A program made the position numbers and the translations under genes. A model generated the notes under the pieces. That model was not told where the DNA came from, did no database searches, and was given only the letters and a program-made list of their open reading frames with translations. This document shows positions 41,721-55,002 of a DNA stretch of 64,000 nucleotides, piece after piece. The stretch is from Przewalskia tangutica. Lineage: Eukaryota; Streptophyta; Magnoliopsida; Solanales; Solanaceae. Numbering within the stretch: the stretch's first letter is position 1; each line of letters opens with the position of its first letter. Location: positions 86,916,790 to 86,980,789 of the forward strand of contig CM056723.1 in the NCBI GenBank assembly GCA_029844215.1, read 5' to 3'.

Positions 41721-42583
41721 TTAGTCGGTTGTCAAGCTATACAAACTCCGGCATAAACTCTATACTATGCCTATCAATCAAAACTGCACAAGACCAATGA
41801 TGCCACACATGGACACCACATCATACGTAGACATAACAATGGAACTTTCGTCTGTGGTCCCTTCTCACAAAACTCGAAGGTTACAGTCTCCTCAAACACG
41901 GGATCCCCTAGAGGTTCCTTTCTTTCCTTACTTGTCATACTTTCTCGTACTTTCAAACTCATCTAGTACACGTACAAAATCTCAAATTCTGTTTTTGTTC
42001 CCCCAATCCTTGGAGTTACTAACCAACTTGGACATTATGCTACTTGAATTTCCGCTAAGGCTCTTCTCGGTCCTTACGACCTAGTTCCGGTGGAACGCGT
42101 CCACAAACTCGTAAAACGATTAACTAAACTTGGGCCTGGCATCCCCAGGACCCTACCACATAACGGGACCATTTCTAACTGATATCACCCCATTCCATAC
42201 TACCGGCTAACCCGAAATGAGTCCATAACCCGACTCATCGTCACACTTAACTTGTCATTCTTAGTCTAAAATAAATCTTTCTCTTATCTCAAGGTACTTC
42301 TTACCCTATCCTCCCATTCACTAGAGGTTCGTCACATAAGCCAAAGTATTTCTACTGTACAATCTTCCCTATCGGTCTAACACTGCTACGGGGTAATTAC
42401 AACTTGTGAACTCTACACAACTATAGTCTCAGTTCACTTTATCATTCTTGTCCACATTCTTAACTTTTCACTTTACTAATCAAGGTATCCCTACCTCTGG
42501 GGTACTATCACTTACAACTGCTAGCAACAAAGGGAAAACATATATGCTAGGGCGAAATCTGAATCTATCAATGCACGCATGAT
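41721..42583 (-). other. F interior spacer, no recognisable gene
   Basis: No frame with retroviral motifs. The segment around 42080-42150 corresponds to part of the spacer in B (near 5820-5880). I see nothing else in it. Confidence 0.65.
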
Positions 42584-43425
42584 TCAAAAGAATCGAGATA
42601 TACCTGTAACCCCGTGCGATGTCGCCTCCTGATCCTGCCCAGTAGTCACGTCATTTCTGCGGTTCGAAGGACCGCCCGAACTATAAACTCCACCCTGACC
42701 TCTACCACGATTGGCTGACATCTGAACACCCTGCCCTGGGGGACGCACAACTGTGGAGGAAAGGGAACCAACTACCGGCCTCATAGGCTGAGCCACCTCA
42801 CCGGTGCTCTTCCTAGAAGGACATACTCGCAATATGGCCCGACGCCACAATAAAAACAAACACCGTGCCATAACGGCATTTCCCGAACGACGCTTACCAC
42901 ATCCGAACATCGAGGAATAAGTGGCCTCGACCGAGAAAATCCTCTCGCTTCCTCGAGAACCTTGATCCTCGGAGCTTGGACCGGCTCCTAAATACCTTGG
43001 GTCGATCTCCCACCGTGAGCTGCGGGGTATGTACCGGGTAGGTCGACGTATATCTCACTCGCCGAGGCGGCTCATCCAAAAACTCACCGAATAACCAACC
43101 GGTCTAGCCTCTTACGCAGATCTCCGCGCCGCCCTCTACCCTCTGCATACATGTCTCAGATCGGGTGAATAACCTCCTGCTGAGGAAACTGTAGCATTGC
43201 TATCTTGGTCAATAACATAATGGCTTCCTTCATGAACCTAAAGTCTGCCCCTAACTGAGAAACTGTAGGCTCTGGTGCTGGGGCCTCAAATCCTGGCGAA
43301 GAAGAACTCGCCGACTGTGGAACCACATCCGGTGTGCCCTGGGCATAAGCCCTATCAACTCTCTGAGTCTGACTAGTAGCTCCTGCTACTCCTTTGCCCT
43401 TCTGGGCCGTTGCTCCTCGAGGCAT
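42584..43425 (-). pseudogene. gag: Gag remnant of element F
   Basis: Starts MPRGATAQKGKGVAGA at 43425, a shortened relative of MPPRKATRAQKGKA, and reads 89 codons to QEVIHPI. The middle is frame-broken and the capsid core is not recognisable. The 42910-42584 frame ends like gag of D: VCPSRKSTGEVAQP, RGRGQGGVYSSGG, QDQEATSHGVTG. The knuckle (around 42850) is split by a frameshift, with the cysteine and GHI parts in different frames. The acceptor position before the ATG reads CTG where other elements have CAG. Confidence 0.82.
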
Positions 43426-43537
43426 AATCAGAACACAACAATACGTCAGAGAGGAATTATCTTACTAACACAGCTCTAGGGCACGATCTTAGAGTGAGAA
43501 GAATAGAAACCAACTCCTAAATGTCCTGTAGCCTCCT

Positions 43538-43571
43538 GTTTATGGGTGTGGCGCGCAACACACCGATAATC
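43538..43571 (-). other. Leader hairpin with GCGCGC loop, F
   Basis: Minus strand GATTATCGGTGT ... ACACCCATAAAC, loop GTTGCGCGCC. Relative to the others GTGCAC has become GCGCGC, two changes that keep the hexamer self-complementary. Confidence 0.68.
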
Positions 43572-43615
43572 AAGACTCTACTAGACACGGTCTGTAGACA
43601 TTCCGAGGACTGACT

Positions 43616-43627
43616 GCTCTGATACCA
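43616..43627 (-). promoter_or_regulatory. Primer-binding site (tRNA-Met), F
   Basis: Minus strand TGGTATCAGAGC. Confidence 0.92.
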
Positions 43628-43630
43628 CTC

Positions 43631-46600
43631 TGTCACACCCCGAACCCCGGGCCCGTGACTGGTGCCCTACCTGGGCACCCTTCTACCTTAACAACTAAGT
43701 AAAATGCGGAAATTAATAACAGCTCATTTTTTTATTTATTTACCATACCAATCGTGTAAGGCAAAGCCGACTAGGCTGCCATATAACATACATAAACAAA
43801 AGACACTATACTGTACACGAGTCCAATCCCACATATGAATACAGACCTCTAGGAGTTAAACTGAACAATGACGGGACAAGGCCCCGCCGTACCCAAAACT
43901 GTACAAAGCCTGTACTGAAGGACATATACCAAGGATAAACTCCGGAATGGAGGGAGCTATCCCAAAACCCTGAGCAGGATCCTACACCTGCCGGTCACCG
44001 AATCATGTACCTAAACTGCGGCAGATAACGCACTTCAAGCGAGGTCGATGAAGAATGTACTGGTATGTGAACAATAAATCAGAATGAAATCATAACAGTC
44101 TAAACAAAACAGGAGACATGTATGATAGCCAACCTATAGTACATAACACATAAGCAGTCATATCAAGTCAGGGACGCAGGCCCTCAAGTCACTACTCAGA
44201 TATAACTATGGGTCTCACGCCCATACATCAATCATGCCCGCGGAATCCTTCCGCCGCCACGGCGATCCATGATATACTACAACATCAGTAAGCCCACTGA
44301 ACCTTACAATCATGAGAGCAAATATTAGTATACTTGCAATATAAAATAGGAAGCTCACGATCAAAGCAGGACCACCGCCCGCAGTATCAATAAGCAATCC
44401 TACTCCTGGGACTATTTCACCTGCATAAGTCGCGTGGACCCGCATGAGATGTTCCTCGCATGGGACTATTTCACCCGCATAAGCCCTTACGGACCCGCAT
44501 GAGATATTCCTCGCATGGGACTATTTCACCCGCATAAGTCCTTACGGACCCGGATGAGGTATTCCTCACATAGGCTGGACCCACCCGCATGGGACTATTT
44601 CACCCGCATAAGCCCTACGGACTCGCATGAGGTATCCTCAGATCGTGGTAGCAAATCCACGGAATTATGCAAATGCCACAAACCCGGACCGACTCAAACG
44701 ATCGATATACCAATAGCACACAACCGCTATTTCCAAAGACACATAGGCAAATCCTCAATTAACAAGCCAAAGTCCTTGCCAAGGCACACTTAGAATGATT
44801 CACAATCAATCAAGCCAAAGTACTTATCAAGGCACACTTAGACTAATTCTCAATTAATCAAGCCAAAGTACTTATCAAGGCATACATAGAATAATTCTCT
44901 TTTAACAAGCCAAAGTACTTATCAAGGCACACTTAGACAAATTCTCAATTTATCAAGCCAAAGTACTAATCAAGGCATACATAGAAAAATTCTCATGTAA
45001 CAAGTCAAAGTACTTATCAAGGCACACTTAGACAAATTCTCAATTTATCAAGCCAAAGTACTAATCAAGGCATACATAGAATAATTCTCTTTTAACAAGT
45101 CAAAGTACTTATCAAGGTACACTTAGACAAATTCTCAATTTATCAAGCCAAAGTACTAATCAAGGCATACATAGAATAATTCTCTTTAACAAGTCAAAGT
45201 ACTACGACGCATATCTCTTTATAAAAGACTCCTTTCTATGTAAAGCCCCAAGATACTAACACCCGTAGTATCAAGGCGTGTCTATTTTTCAAAGTAAGTT
45301 ACTACACTTTTAGAAAACTCATTTCAAAGCTTGAAATCAAGTAACTCCAAATTTTCACAATCTAGGCAACTTATGTCGATTAATCAAAATAGACAACTTT
45401 CTAACCTTCCATAAAGCCGTTATAACCAACTTCCCATAAAGCCGTTATAACCCTTTATGGTTTTAGACGTATCCATTCCATCAATAACCAAGAGACTTAT
45501 ACTATTAAAACCAAGTATCACATACTTACAAATCAAGTTCTTAACTTTCAAAATACTTCAAGTCTCTTAATAGTTAGAAAACAAGTTTTCTTCTACTTTT
45601 TTTTTTAACCTCAAGTAACTTCACCCTTAACACAAGTTACTTCTCTTAAATCATGTCATTTCTCCTCTTTTAAATCAAATAAGTAAATCACTCCTTTGAC
45701 TCCCCTAAAGTCATTATAATGACCTTTAGGTTTTAGAACTAAGGCACTAGCCAAAATATTTGGAAACCACTTCCTTTTTAAGACTACATGTACTTTAAGT
45801 AAAAATACCTTCGCTTTTAAGAATTCAAACTTCATCAAGAAAATGGATTCTACAACTTACAATCTAAACATCAAAGTACAATCAAGGAAGTACATAGAAC
45901 AAATTCTATTTTAGGCAATCCAAATGCAACCAAGGAATGGATCATTTAAGGAGTAGAACCTACTTTCTTTATCTTAAGGAATCATGCTAGAAGAGGAGAT
46001 AGTTCACATACTTTTTCGGCTAAATCCACAAGCTAAGCCGAATACACCGTACGTAGAAGTGTCAACCTATAATGGTCACAACAAGGCTATCAACTTCTAG
46101 TCTCTATGTAGAATAATAATATGTATTTAGTCTCTAATTCTACGGAAAATCGGGCAGCACTTCCTTTGTTTCTACTCACTTTGCCACCTTTTTCAAGGCC
46201 GAATACAATAACCAACAAGCCACATTTAAGGCTCCAAACAACAACCAAACAAAGGGGATTACACGCCTTACAATACGTGTAAAATTCCGCCCCACAATTC
46301 ATACGAAGTAGTTCAATACTTACTAGTCATTCTCGGCCAACAATGACTCAACACAAGTCCTTTCCAATTCTTTTTTACAATTCCAAGTTCTAAGGTCTAA
46401 CATGTTAGATAGTCTAAACAACTTCAACAACTACAATTTCCTTCTTTATACAACATGCGACGACTTAAACGAATAATCAACTTGAATTGTAGTCTTAAGG
46501 CTAACATGCTAGTTTCCGGATTAGGGTTCCAATAGCCAATAAACATATCAAACTTCATACTATATAACTCATTCTTGCTAATAACCATAGCTACAATGAT

Positions 46601-47494
46601 AAGTAAACCTTAATTGCTAAAACGACAAGAATATACCTTTATAAGCCCTTAAAAATTTCCAAGATTCCAAAGTCGCGCCTTAGTAATTCTTAGCTCCTTT
46701 CCTTAGGTTCCAATCCGCTCCAAGCACTCCTTAGAGGCCTATGAAGAATCCATCTTCAAGTTCCAACTTCAAAGTTGAAGAACTCCCCTAGTTTCCGCCT
46801 TGCGACTAACGTAAAAATACGTTTTTTCCGAAATCTTTCTATTGAGATAACCTTACAACACTTTTAGGAACCTTGGTTTTAAGTCTTGTGGGTAATGGAC
46901 AACATTTGCAAATTTTTGTGCTGAGATAGGTGAAACCCGAGAGCTTCATAAGGCTAAGCTCAAGTTCTCTAAATTTTCTAAGTGTAAAATGAGCTTGTCT
47001 TGCACTAGCTATGTATATAAAACACAATGGATGGCTAAGATTTCAACACTTGAGTAGTTAGGATAGGTTTCACTAGGATCAAGCCCATGTGGGCAAGTTG
47101 ACCTTGGTCAACATTATCAAGCTTGGAAGACTTATCTTCCACCATGGTCAATGACCATATTACCCCTCCTCTAATTCGACCAAGACCACTTATGGGGGTA
47201 CCACGTGTCGCCCTCTCATTCGTCCATAAAATTCCGTAACCCTCGTGGGCCCCACAAAACGTAAAACCCCACATGACCAAATCCGTAAAAAATAAATTTC
47301 CATAATATTAATAAGTTCCATATTCTTCAAATAATGCATTTTGAGAATCCAATTCTCAATAACGAACATTTTTCCTTTCCGACGTCCGGAAGATTTTCCG
47401 TCGGAAAAACAATTCTTCCTTTCGTACCAATTTGCAAGTCTTGTTTCCTTTCGTACATTCTCTTTTACATGTTCTGGACTTACGGGGTGTAACA
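43631..47494 (-). repeat. Element F, 5' LTR
   Basis: TGTCACACCCCGAACCCC to CGGGGTGTAACA. U5 hairpin at 43661-43679, TATA-like box at 47012-47024, donor-like AAAG|GTATAT at 46636. Confidence 0.92.
44770..45205. repeat. 47/48-bp minisatellite, about nine units (F 5' LTR)
   Basis: Same array and order of unit types as 38957-39400. Confidence 0.9.
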
Positions 47495-47679
47495 CTTAGG
47501 TGGCAAAAGTTGGACAGTTTGGTGGAGGGAGTGTGGCACGTTTTTTATATGTAAAATGCCTTAAACATTTGGTCAATGTTGGCTAGATATTTTGTGGGTA
47601 GATAGATAAGGTGGGACCCACACAACACTTGTCCAAATCTCATCTACACACTTTCTTGAATCTTGACCATTGAAGGCCC

Positions 47680-47687
47680 TATAAATA
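47680..47687 (+). promoter_or_regulatory. LTR E TATA box
   Basis: CCC-TATAAATA-CCCC. Confidence 0.75.
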
Positions 47688-49145
47688 CCCCCCCTTAGTT
47701 GAAGGATTTCTTCATCCACAAAACAATTTCCAAGTCTTGAAATCCTTCCCCCTCCCTCTTGAAGCTCTCGTCCAAACCACCCTCCCTCGAGAAGGCCCTC
47801 GTAGAAGTACCCCCGATCTTGTTAGTTCTCGTGAAATTCACCACACCCACTTTGTAGAAAAGTATTCTCCAAGTATTGTTACAATTCCAAAATACCTTAG
47901 CCCAAATACCTTGTAGTATTCCAAAGTTATTTCAATAATAAGAGCCCGAAAATACTACTATACTTTCTTTAGTCACAAAACAAAACCGTGGGGAAATCTT
48001 CATAGTTGGTTGAAGTATTAAGTAGAAGTTGTTTAGAAACTTCTAAGGGTTTCTTGGAGCTATCGGAGCGTGCAAATTAGGAGCTAAACGTTGTTCAGGA
48101 TCGACATTTAAACTTGGATAATTTTGGGTTTATCGAGGTAAATACTCTTGTCCTTCTATTGTAATTGGAGATTACATATAAGAGTAGTTTAGATTTGAGT
48201 ATGAGATATAGAAGGATATGAAAGAAGAGAATTGAATTGTACTTACATATGACTGTATTTCTGATGAAACTTGTGTAGTTTGTGGGTAGGGAAGTCTTCG
48301 CCAATTTTAGTAGAATTTAGAACCTTCTGCTTAGAATATTCTACAGAGTAGTCTAGACGTTGATAGACGTATTTGACTATTATAGGTTGTTACTCTGCGC
48401 GCGACATATTCGACTTGGCAGGTGGATTTCGCCGAGGAGGTATGTGATTCTTCCTATCCTCTTGAGCATGATATTTTAAAATATATATAGTACGGTAGAC
48501 GTACGTGTGTTAACTGAACGTAGTTTTACTTCAATGTCTTTTGACTTGAGTTTTAAATAAAAAAATCTTGAAGTATTTCAAAAGTAGTATGAATCGTTTT
48601 TGAAAGAAGAGTAATACTTGGTTTTAAAAGCTTAAGAGTTATACTAGCTTTATGGCAAGTTAGGTATAACGACTTAAGAAAGATAAAAGGAACGGTTTAC
48701 ATAATTGTTTATGAAAGCCTTGTATTGATTTCGGAAATGAGAATAAGTATCGAACAAACCACTGCAGCGTTAATAAAGGAAAATGTATTGACAAATAATT
48801 GATTATATTAAAACCAGTAGAAACCTCCATCTGCATAGAAGCTAAGATAAGACAAAATGGTATTACATTTCCTAGATCATGGCTGCTTTAATAAGGTTGT
48901 TATAAACAAGAATAAACTACTCACACATAAGATATATGTTACTCAATTTTGTTAAAAGAAGAAATTACGTTGTTAAGTGATTAGGACTATGAACTATGAA
49001 ATCTTTCGAAAATAAGAGACTTAAGAATTTAAAAAATATGCAACTTGAACTTTTGGAAAAGAATGTTGTTACTTGACCTTAAAAAGGGAAAATGTGTTGG
49101 TTTAAAATGAAGGCATGGTATTGTCTTAATCTGTCTTAAAAGAGG

Positions 49146-49150
49146 GTTTA
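49146..49150. repeat. Target-site duplication of G, left
   Basis: GTTTA, repeated at 58355-58359. Confidence 0.92.
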
Positions 49151-52100
49151 TGTTATACCCCGTATTTTTCCAGAGTATGTACGTAAGGACGTACGTAGAA
49201 AATTTGAAACTTGTACTAAGGCTTGGCCGAATTAATTTTGTTCACGACACCCGTTTAGAGTCGTTTTTCGACGAAACGTTTTCCACGACTTTCGTAGGGA
49301 ATTTCCGGCTATGTCATTTCTAATTTTTGCGGATTTTTACGAGAGACGAAACATTTTGTACCAACGGGAGTGAGACACTTGGAACCCTCCAATTGGTGTA
49401 ATTGAACCTCCATTTGGAAGCATTGGACAAAGAGTAGCACGATTTTGGTGCCTTGGAAAAGTCAAGTAGTTTGTAGTATATTAGTGTTGTTAAATCCTAG
49501 ACCTACACTTGCATAACACATGGATTGATCTTGTCCTTTGGTTTGCCATCCCTAGACCTATAAATACCCTTAAGGTTGAAGACTTCTTCATCCAAAAATG
49601 CCTAAGTCTTGTGAGCTCTTCCTCCCTCCCTTCACCTTGTTCTCGTCCTTTCCCCCCTTGGCGAGAGCCCCTCCCCATTGAGTTGGCCTTGTGGCCGAGA
49701 CTTCTCCCCCTCCTTGTGGTGTTGTTCTCGTATAATGTACCCCTTTGTGGTGTAGAAATACTCTCAAAGTAGTGTTATAATGCCCAAATTACCAGAGCCA
49801 TATACCTTGTTGTTTTATCAGTTTATAACTATCCGAAATGCCCAGAAAATACTATTATACTTCCCGTCAGTCACAAAACCGAAACCCTAGGAAAATCTCC
49901 ATAGTCCGTTGGAGTATTGTGTAGAAGTTGGTTAGAACTTCTAAGGGTGGTTTAGAGCGGGTTGGAGCGCTCGGAGTTGGAGCGAAGCGATTGCCCGGGA
50001 TCGACTTTAAGCTAGGATAATTATGGGCTTATCGAGGTAATTATCTTGTCCTCTATTGTAATTGGAAATTACATGATTGTGAATATATAGTTGAAGTATA
50101 CTATATAATAGAAGCTGACGTAGTTATCGGCAATGTCTTGCGACTTAAGCCCGAATTCTGAGAAAATCTTGAGCTGTAATTACATAGGGTTGTATTCTGA
50201 TGAACTTGTGTAGTAGTACCATGGAGTAGAGTTGTAGTTAGGGTTAGATGTATAACCCCACTGGTTGGCTTGGTAGCGGCCTCGATAGAGGAGGAGATTT
50301 CTGTTGTTGCGGAGAGTCTTTGCCGAATTTACGGAAGAATGTACTACGAAGAGACCTAATGTTAATAAGCGCCTTGTGGCCTTATAGGTGGGAGTACTAC
50401 GTGTGGCGCGATCTGCTTGGCTTAAGGAGTAGCCGACGGTTGGAGCGTTTTGCTATTAGTCGATACTCGTCGCGAGGTATGTGAACCTCTTCCTATCTCT
50501 TCTAGCATGATATGTGTGAACTATGTAGTACGGTAGACGTACATGTGCTAAATGTATTTGATTGGTGTAAAACATAAAGTGTTATAACGGCTTTATGGGA
50601 AGTTGGTTATAACAGCTTTATGTTGGTTAGAAAATACATGTGGTTTTTAAAAGGTAACTGATTTGAACTATAACTGGCTTGTTATGTGTTAATAAAGAAC
50701 TTGAAGTATTTCAAAGATTTTTGAATCATTTTGAAAGAAGAAGTAATACTTGGTTTTGAAAACTTAAGAGTTATACTAGCTTTATGGGAGGTTAGGTATA
50801 ACGGCTTAAGAATGTTTCTTGATTTGAATCAGAATGTGTATCGACAAACCCTGCGGCGTTAATAAAAGGAAATGTTACGACTAATTAAGTATTAATAAAA
50901 CGGTAGAAACTTCCATCTGCATAGAAACTAAGATGAGACAAAATGATATTTCCTAGATCATGGTCTTTGTAATAAGATTGTTATAAACAAGAATATCCTA
51001 CTCACATGTAAGGCTTAGGTTTCTCAGTTGTTTAAAGGAGAATTATATTCTTAAATGAATAAGATTATGAACTACTGAAACCGTTCTAAAATGAGAAACT
51101 TGAACATTGGAAATTAGGCAAACTTAAACATTGGAAAAGAATGTTGCTACTTGATTTTACAAAGAGGAGTAATTGATTTACTTTAAAAGATAATCACTCT
51201 ATGTTCATATACTCTTTGGTATTGTGTGGTTTTGTGAAATGCGTATCTTGTAAAGATTTAATGTATGAAGTGCTTTGGGGATAGGTACGAACTTGTTAGT
51301 AGAAAGTACCTTGTGTGAATAACTTGTGTGTATTGGTTTGTGATAGCCTTGTAATTCGTTCTTGTTGACTTGAGAAGTAAGGATGTTAGGATGCTACGTG
51401 TGTTAGTAGCTTGTGATTATTATGTGAGGGGGTCACTCCTGTTGTGATTACGTTGTTAAGCGTTAAGCGGATTATCTTGTTATTGTATCACATACCCTCT
51501 TGACTTATTATACAGGGCTTGCCACCCGATCACGGGTCTTTACGGCTATGCGGTCCTCGTGACTATGCGGTCGCGGTAGCTCGAGATTTGATCATTCGGG
51601 TGTTTAGCCCGACGCGGGGATTCTATGCGGTCTGTTGAGACTATGCGGTCTTTTGAGACTATGCGGGTTGCGGGAGCCTGGCGAATCCGGGGTTGGGCGC
51701 CCGACGCGGGGTATACCTCGGTGATGCAGGACCATGATTCGAGGAATACCTCATGAGGGTCCGTGTGTGACCTATGCGGAGCTGCGAGAGTTCCAGGAAT
51801 AGACGCCAAGCATTGATATTGCGGGCGAGTGGCCAGCTTCGATCATGTGGTGCGGTCTAGAAAGACCTCGGGATACAGTTGTGGTATTTTTGGTACTGTG
51901 GGTCTTAGTAGTCGGCTATGCCTTCGTACTTGCCCCGTACGGTTTTATTGTGATAACTTTGAGGGCGTGAGTCACTGTCTTGACATGTCTGCTTATTTGT
52001 TGTGGACTGTAGTTTGCTTATCATACATGTCTCCTGCTTTATAGACTATTATGATTTCATTTACAATATTTTTAGTTTCACATACTAAATTTTTGTTGTC

Positions 52101-52510
52101 TTGACCTCCTTGAAGTGCGTTAAATCTGCGAGTTGAGGTACACGATCGTTGATCCTAGCTCTCGAGTCACGATTTCGTTTGGGAAGCTCCGTTTCTCGGA
52201 GGCTTATCGGTGGTATAGTCCTGTCGTAGTGAGTGTTTACATTCGGGGGTTTGGCGGGGCCACTGTCGCCATAATTGTCGTATCATTTCTTAAGTGCATG
52301 TAATCTTGTTGTGGCGGGGTTTGTAAAAGGATTAAGCTGTTCATTTGTAAAAGAGTTGATGGTTATATATATGCCGAAAGGCAAGTTTTCCTGAATCATT
52401 GTTTTATATTTACGTTATCTCATGTTGTTGTTTTATGTTCATTGATTACTCGATGTTGTGTCACTAGGGTGCGGGGTAAGGCACGATCCACGCCCGATTT
52501 GGTCGTGACA
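49151..52510 (+). repeat. Element G, 5' LTR
   Basis: TGTTATACCCCG to GGTCGTGACA. TATA box 49559-49566. The stretch from about 51500 carries TATGCGG-rich irregular repeats (TATGCGGTCTTTTGAGACTA). Confidence 0.92.
49559..49566 (+). promoter_or_regulatory. G 5' LTR TATA box
   Basis: CC-TATAAATA-CCC. Confidence 0.75.
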
Positions 52511-52514
52511 AAAG

Positions 52515-52526
52515 TGGTATCGAGCG
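52515..52526 (+). promoter_or_regulatory. Primer-binding site, G (altered)
   Basis: TGGTATCGAGCG, as in B2; consensus-error pattern suspected. Confidence 0.75.
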
Positions 52527-52568
52527 ATTAATCCTCGGAAAGTGTCTGAGCCGTATCGATGAAGTCTT

Positions 52569-52602
52569 GATTATCGGTGTGTTGTGCACCACACCAATAA
52601 TC
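52569..52602 (+). other. Leader hairpin with GTGCAC loop, G
   Basis: GATTATCGGTGT / ACACCAATAATC, loop GTTGTGCACC. Confidence 0.65.
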
Positions 52603-52711
52603 AGGAGGCTATAGGATATTTAGGATTGGTTTCTATTCTTCTCACTCTGAGATCGTGCCTTAGAGCTGTGTTGTAAGTTGGACCCTCTGACGAAATTCTT
52701 TCCCTATCGTT

Positions 52712-53430
52712 ATGCCTCCGCGTAGGGCAACCCCGAGGAGGGCAAAGCGGAGGAGGCTGCGAGTAAATTGAGGAGGTTACGTGGGCGCAGGCCCAATCAT
52801 TACCTAGGGTAATGCTTCATTCGAGGATTCTGCGACGTCACTAGCCTGGTAAAGTTTAGCGGCGGCGGTTCTCTGCGGCCATGACATTTGAACCTTTAGT
52901 TCCACGGCCAGGGAAACGATGAAATTAGATTGCAGAAGCGACCATTACTAGCTATGGATTTGGCTACCGAGAGTATACCGATGTATCGCGAGTCTTGATG
53001 ACTACCTAAGAAGGGTGTGCAAGAGTAATCCTTGATTAGGCGAGCATGGCACGTATGCGGGCTTATGCGAAAGCCGAAAGCATAGAGATCGGCGGGTTAA
53101 CGAGGGCGAGAAGAGGGCGAGCGGCAGGTCCTTTGGTAACTTTCGAGGCGAGTCGCCTCGCGTGGATTAGATTATGCACCTCCGCGGTGCAGTGGTCTTC
53201 CACGGATTTGGGGCGTTCGGAGTATGCAGGAGTTGGTCGAACTCCGTGGCTTAGGTTCCGCAGATGTGACGCGTCATCCCGGGGAATGTCGTCTTTTAGT
53301 TGGTACTTGTTGTACCTGCGGCCGTCAGGGCCATGTGTCGAGAGAGTGACCTAGTAGGAGGACTTTGCCTTCAGTATCGGTGGGTAGTTTGTCATCTCCC
53401 TCAGCTATGCGCCCTACGGGGCAGGTTTGA
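52712..53430 (+). pseudogene. gag: Gag-like remnant of G
   Basis: Aligns by eye with the B1 gag from ATGCCTCCGCGTAGGGCAAC to GGGCAGGTTTGA but with many 1-3 base losses. One knuckle is recognisable near 53300-53350 (frame-broken TCGRQGHVSRE). The segment between the two knuckle modules of B1 is missing, so only one module remains. No capsid core. The acceptor CAG before the ATG reads CG (TATCGTTATG). Confidence 0.75.
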
Positions 53431-54044
53431 CTAGAACGACTAAGGGAATGAAAGCATGAATTCTGAGATAGATCTTTAACCCTCTAGAGTTCAGTATGTG
53501 TGATAAGATGGGTATATCATAAGTGCTATGTTTTGATAGCAGAGTGTTAATGTTGTGATTAGAAATCTTGGTTAGCTAACCAAGTAAGATTTGGGGGATA
53601 GAAAAGTGTGAACCTTAGAGTTTTATACGTAGAGACCTTAGAGGTAAGGCCATCTCGATGTAAAGGTGTAGTGTTGTGTTTGATCCTTATTGGAGTGCAT
53701 AGTGCACGTGAGCTACGTTTGGGATAGGTCCCAAGTAGTGTGAAATGAAAGGGGTAGTTGAGCTAAGAAGGCGCTAGGTTTTCGTGCGTGTTTAGTGAGA
53801 TTGTTAGGATCGGGAGCTAGTATTTTGCGTGTTCGGGTCGGGTTGGGGCCGTTGCGGGTCAACCCGCGGTAGGTTTTGGTGGTGGGGTCGGTTGTGGTGG
53901 TCGCCTCGTGTTAAGGTTACGAGGTGTTAGGCCCAAGTTTAGTTAACGTCTGATGCGTGGATGCGTTCGACCAGTGGTCGGGCCGATGGGGGCAGCCCAT
54001 CGTGTTCTTCGGTCGGGACCGTTCACTCGGCAGTGATGATTTAT
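53431..54044 (+). other. Non-coding spacer of G
   Basis: Damaged counterpart of 5319-5938; no coding motif. Confidence 0.65.
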
Positions 54045-54700
54045 CAAAAGAGGTTGTAAGGTTGCACGGGGTGCCTACCTTTACCTTATGGTAGACAGTG
54101 GAGCCCAGGTTACGGCTGTTTTTGTTTCGGGAAGTTTTACCAAACATGTGCTAAGAACTCAGGTGAGTCTCAGAATCGCATTCGCCGGGCGGTGTGTGGA
54201 CTTGAGGGTAGTTGTAGGGGATTGTCTCTGTAGAGGAAGCGTTTAAGCTACCATTTGGTGTTGAATGTCGCCTTATGAAGCCTTGTAAGAGGCGGAAGTG
54301 TAAGTTCTTGGTCGATTGGTTCGATGTTGGCAAGGTTGAGCGATTAGTGCGAGCTTGTTCCAGACCGTGGATAGTGAAGCTTGGCTAGAAGAGGTTACGG
54401 CGGCTCGGAGAGATATCGTGCGGATAAGCGGCGGCGCTTAGAGTTGAGTTGACGGTTGGTCTTCTTGAAGGCACCACCGGATTAGGTGTGACGAATTTTG
54501 GGAAAGCAGAGGAACTTAGCCCGAGTTACTTTGGGCCTTTGTGAGTTCATGTGAAGAATAGGCGGGTTGCCTATATGTTAGCATTTGTCGTCCGACTTAG
54601 GAAGGCGGGGCGTCCGTCTTTTCGTTTTGTTATATTCGGGAAAGTATCGAAGATCCATCCAGTGTTCCCGATTAATGATGACCACGTTAGAGATAGTAAC
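54045..54700 (+). pseudogene. Integrase C-terminal remnant (G)
   Basis: Same fossil as in B: GAGGTTGTAAGGTTGCAC (EVVRLH), GTCGATTGGTTCGATGTTGG (VDWFDVG), and the ATCCATCCAGTGTTCCCG end. Broken in all frames. Confidence 0.75.
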
Positions 54701-54966
54701 CCGAGTTTTGAATCGAAGCGATGTCGAAATATGGTAAGAGTTAGTGTCACGGCGGCCTCGAGGATCGCAGCCGGTACCATTTGTTGGGTCGTCGGGCAAG
54801 GCTCGCGACAAAGTGACAAAGTGGTATCATTTGGTGATGTTAGAGGTGTTTCCTCGTGGACTTGGATGTAAGTTTTTATGTGCGGGTGTTTTACGTGGCG
54901 GATGTGGCGAGATTGTGCTCGTAAGTATAGTAGTGCCTGGCGCGCGTTTGTTTTGAGACTTAGAAG

Positions 54967-55002
54967 GAACATTCGGGACGAATGTTTCTAAGGAGGGGAG
55001 AA
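54967..55002 (+). promoter_or_regulatory. Polypurine tract and inverted repeat of G
   Basis: Same sequence as in B, abutting the 3' LTR. Confidence 0.88.

Larger units (their letters stand above)
37832..47494 (-). mobile_element. Element F: complete gag-only LTR retrotransposon
   Basis: Two LTRs of near-equal length (3854 and 3864 bp) and very high identity, a 1.95-kb interior, and CTTAG duplications. Primer site and polypurine tract are in place. The interior codes only for gag remnants. Similar LTRs indicate a recent insertion, yet the small interior lacks pol, so it must have been mobilised in trans. Confidence 0.92.
47495..49150 (+). repeat. LTR E, second piece
   Basis: First five bases CTTAG are the right TSD of F. 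Contains TATA box 47680-47687, donor-like GAG|GTAAAT at 48138, and the AGTACGGTAGACGTACGTG block near 48488. Ends AGAGGGTTTA where G inserts. Confidence 0.86.

Noticed and set aside
53046..53354. 102-codon frame in G
   Set aside because: It is an out-of-frame reading of the damaged gag; only short parts match knuckle sequence in shifted frames.
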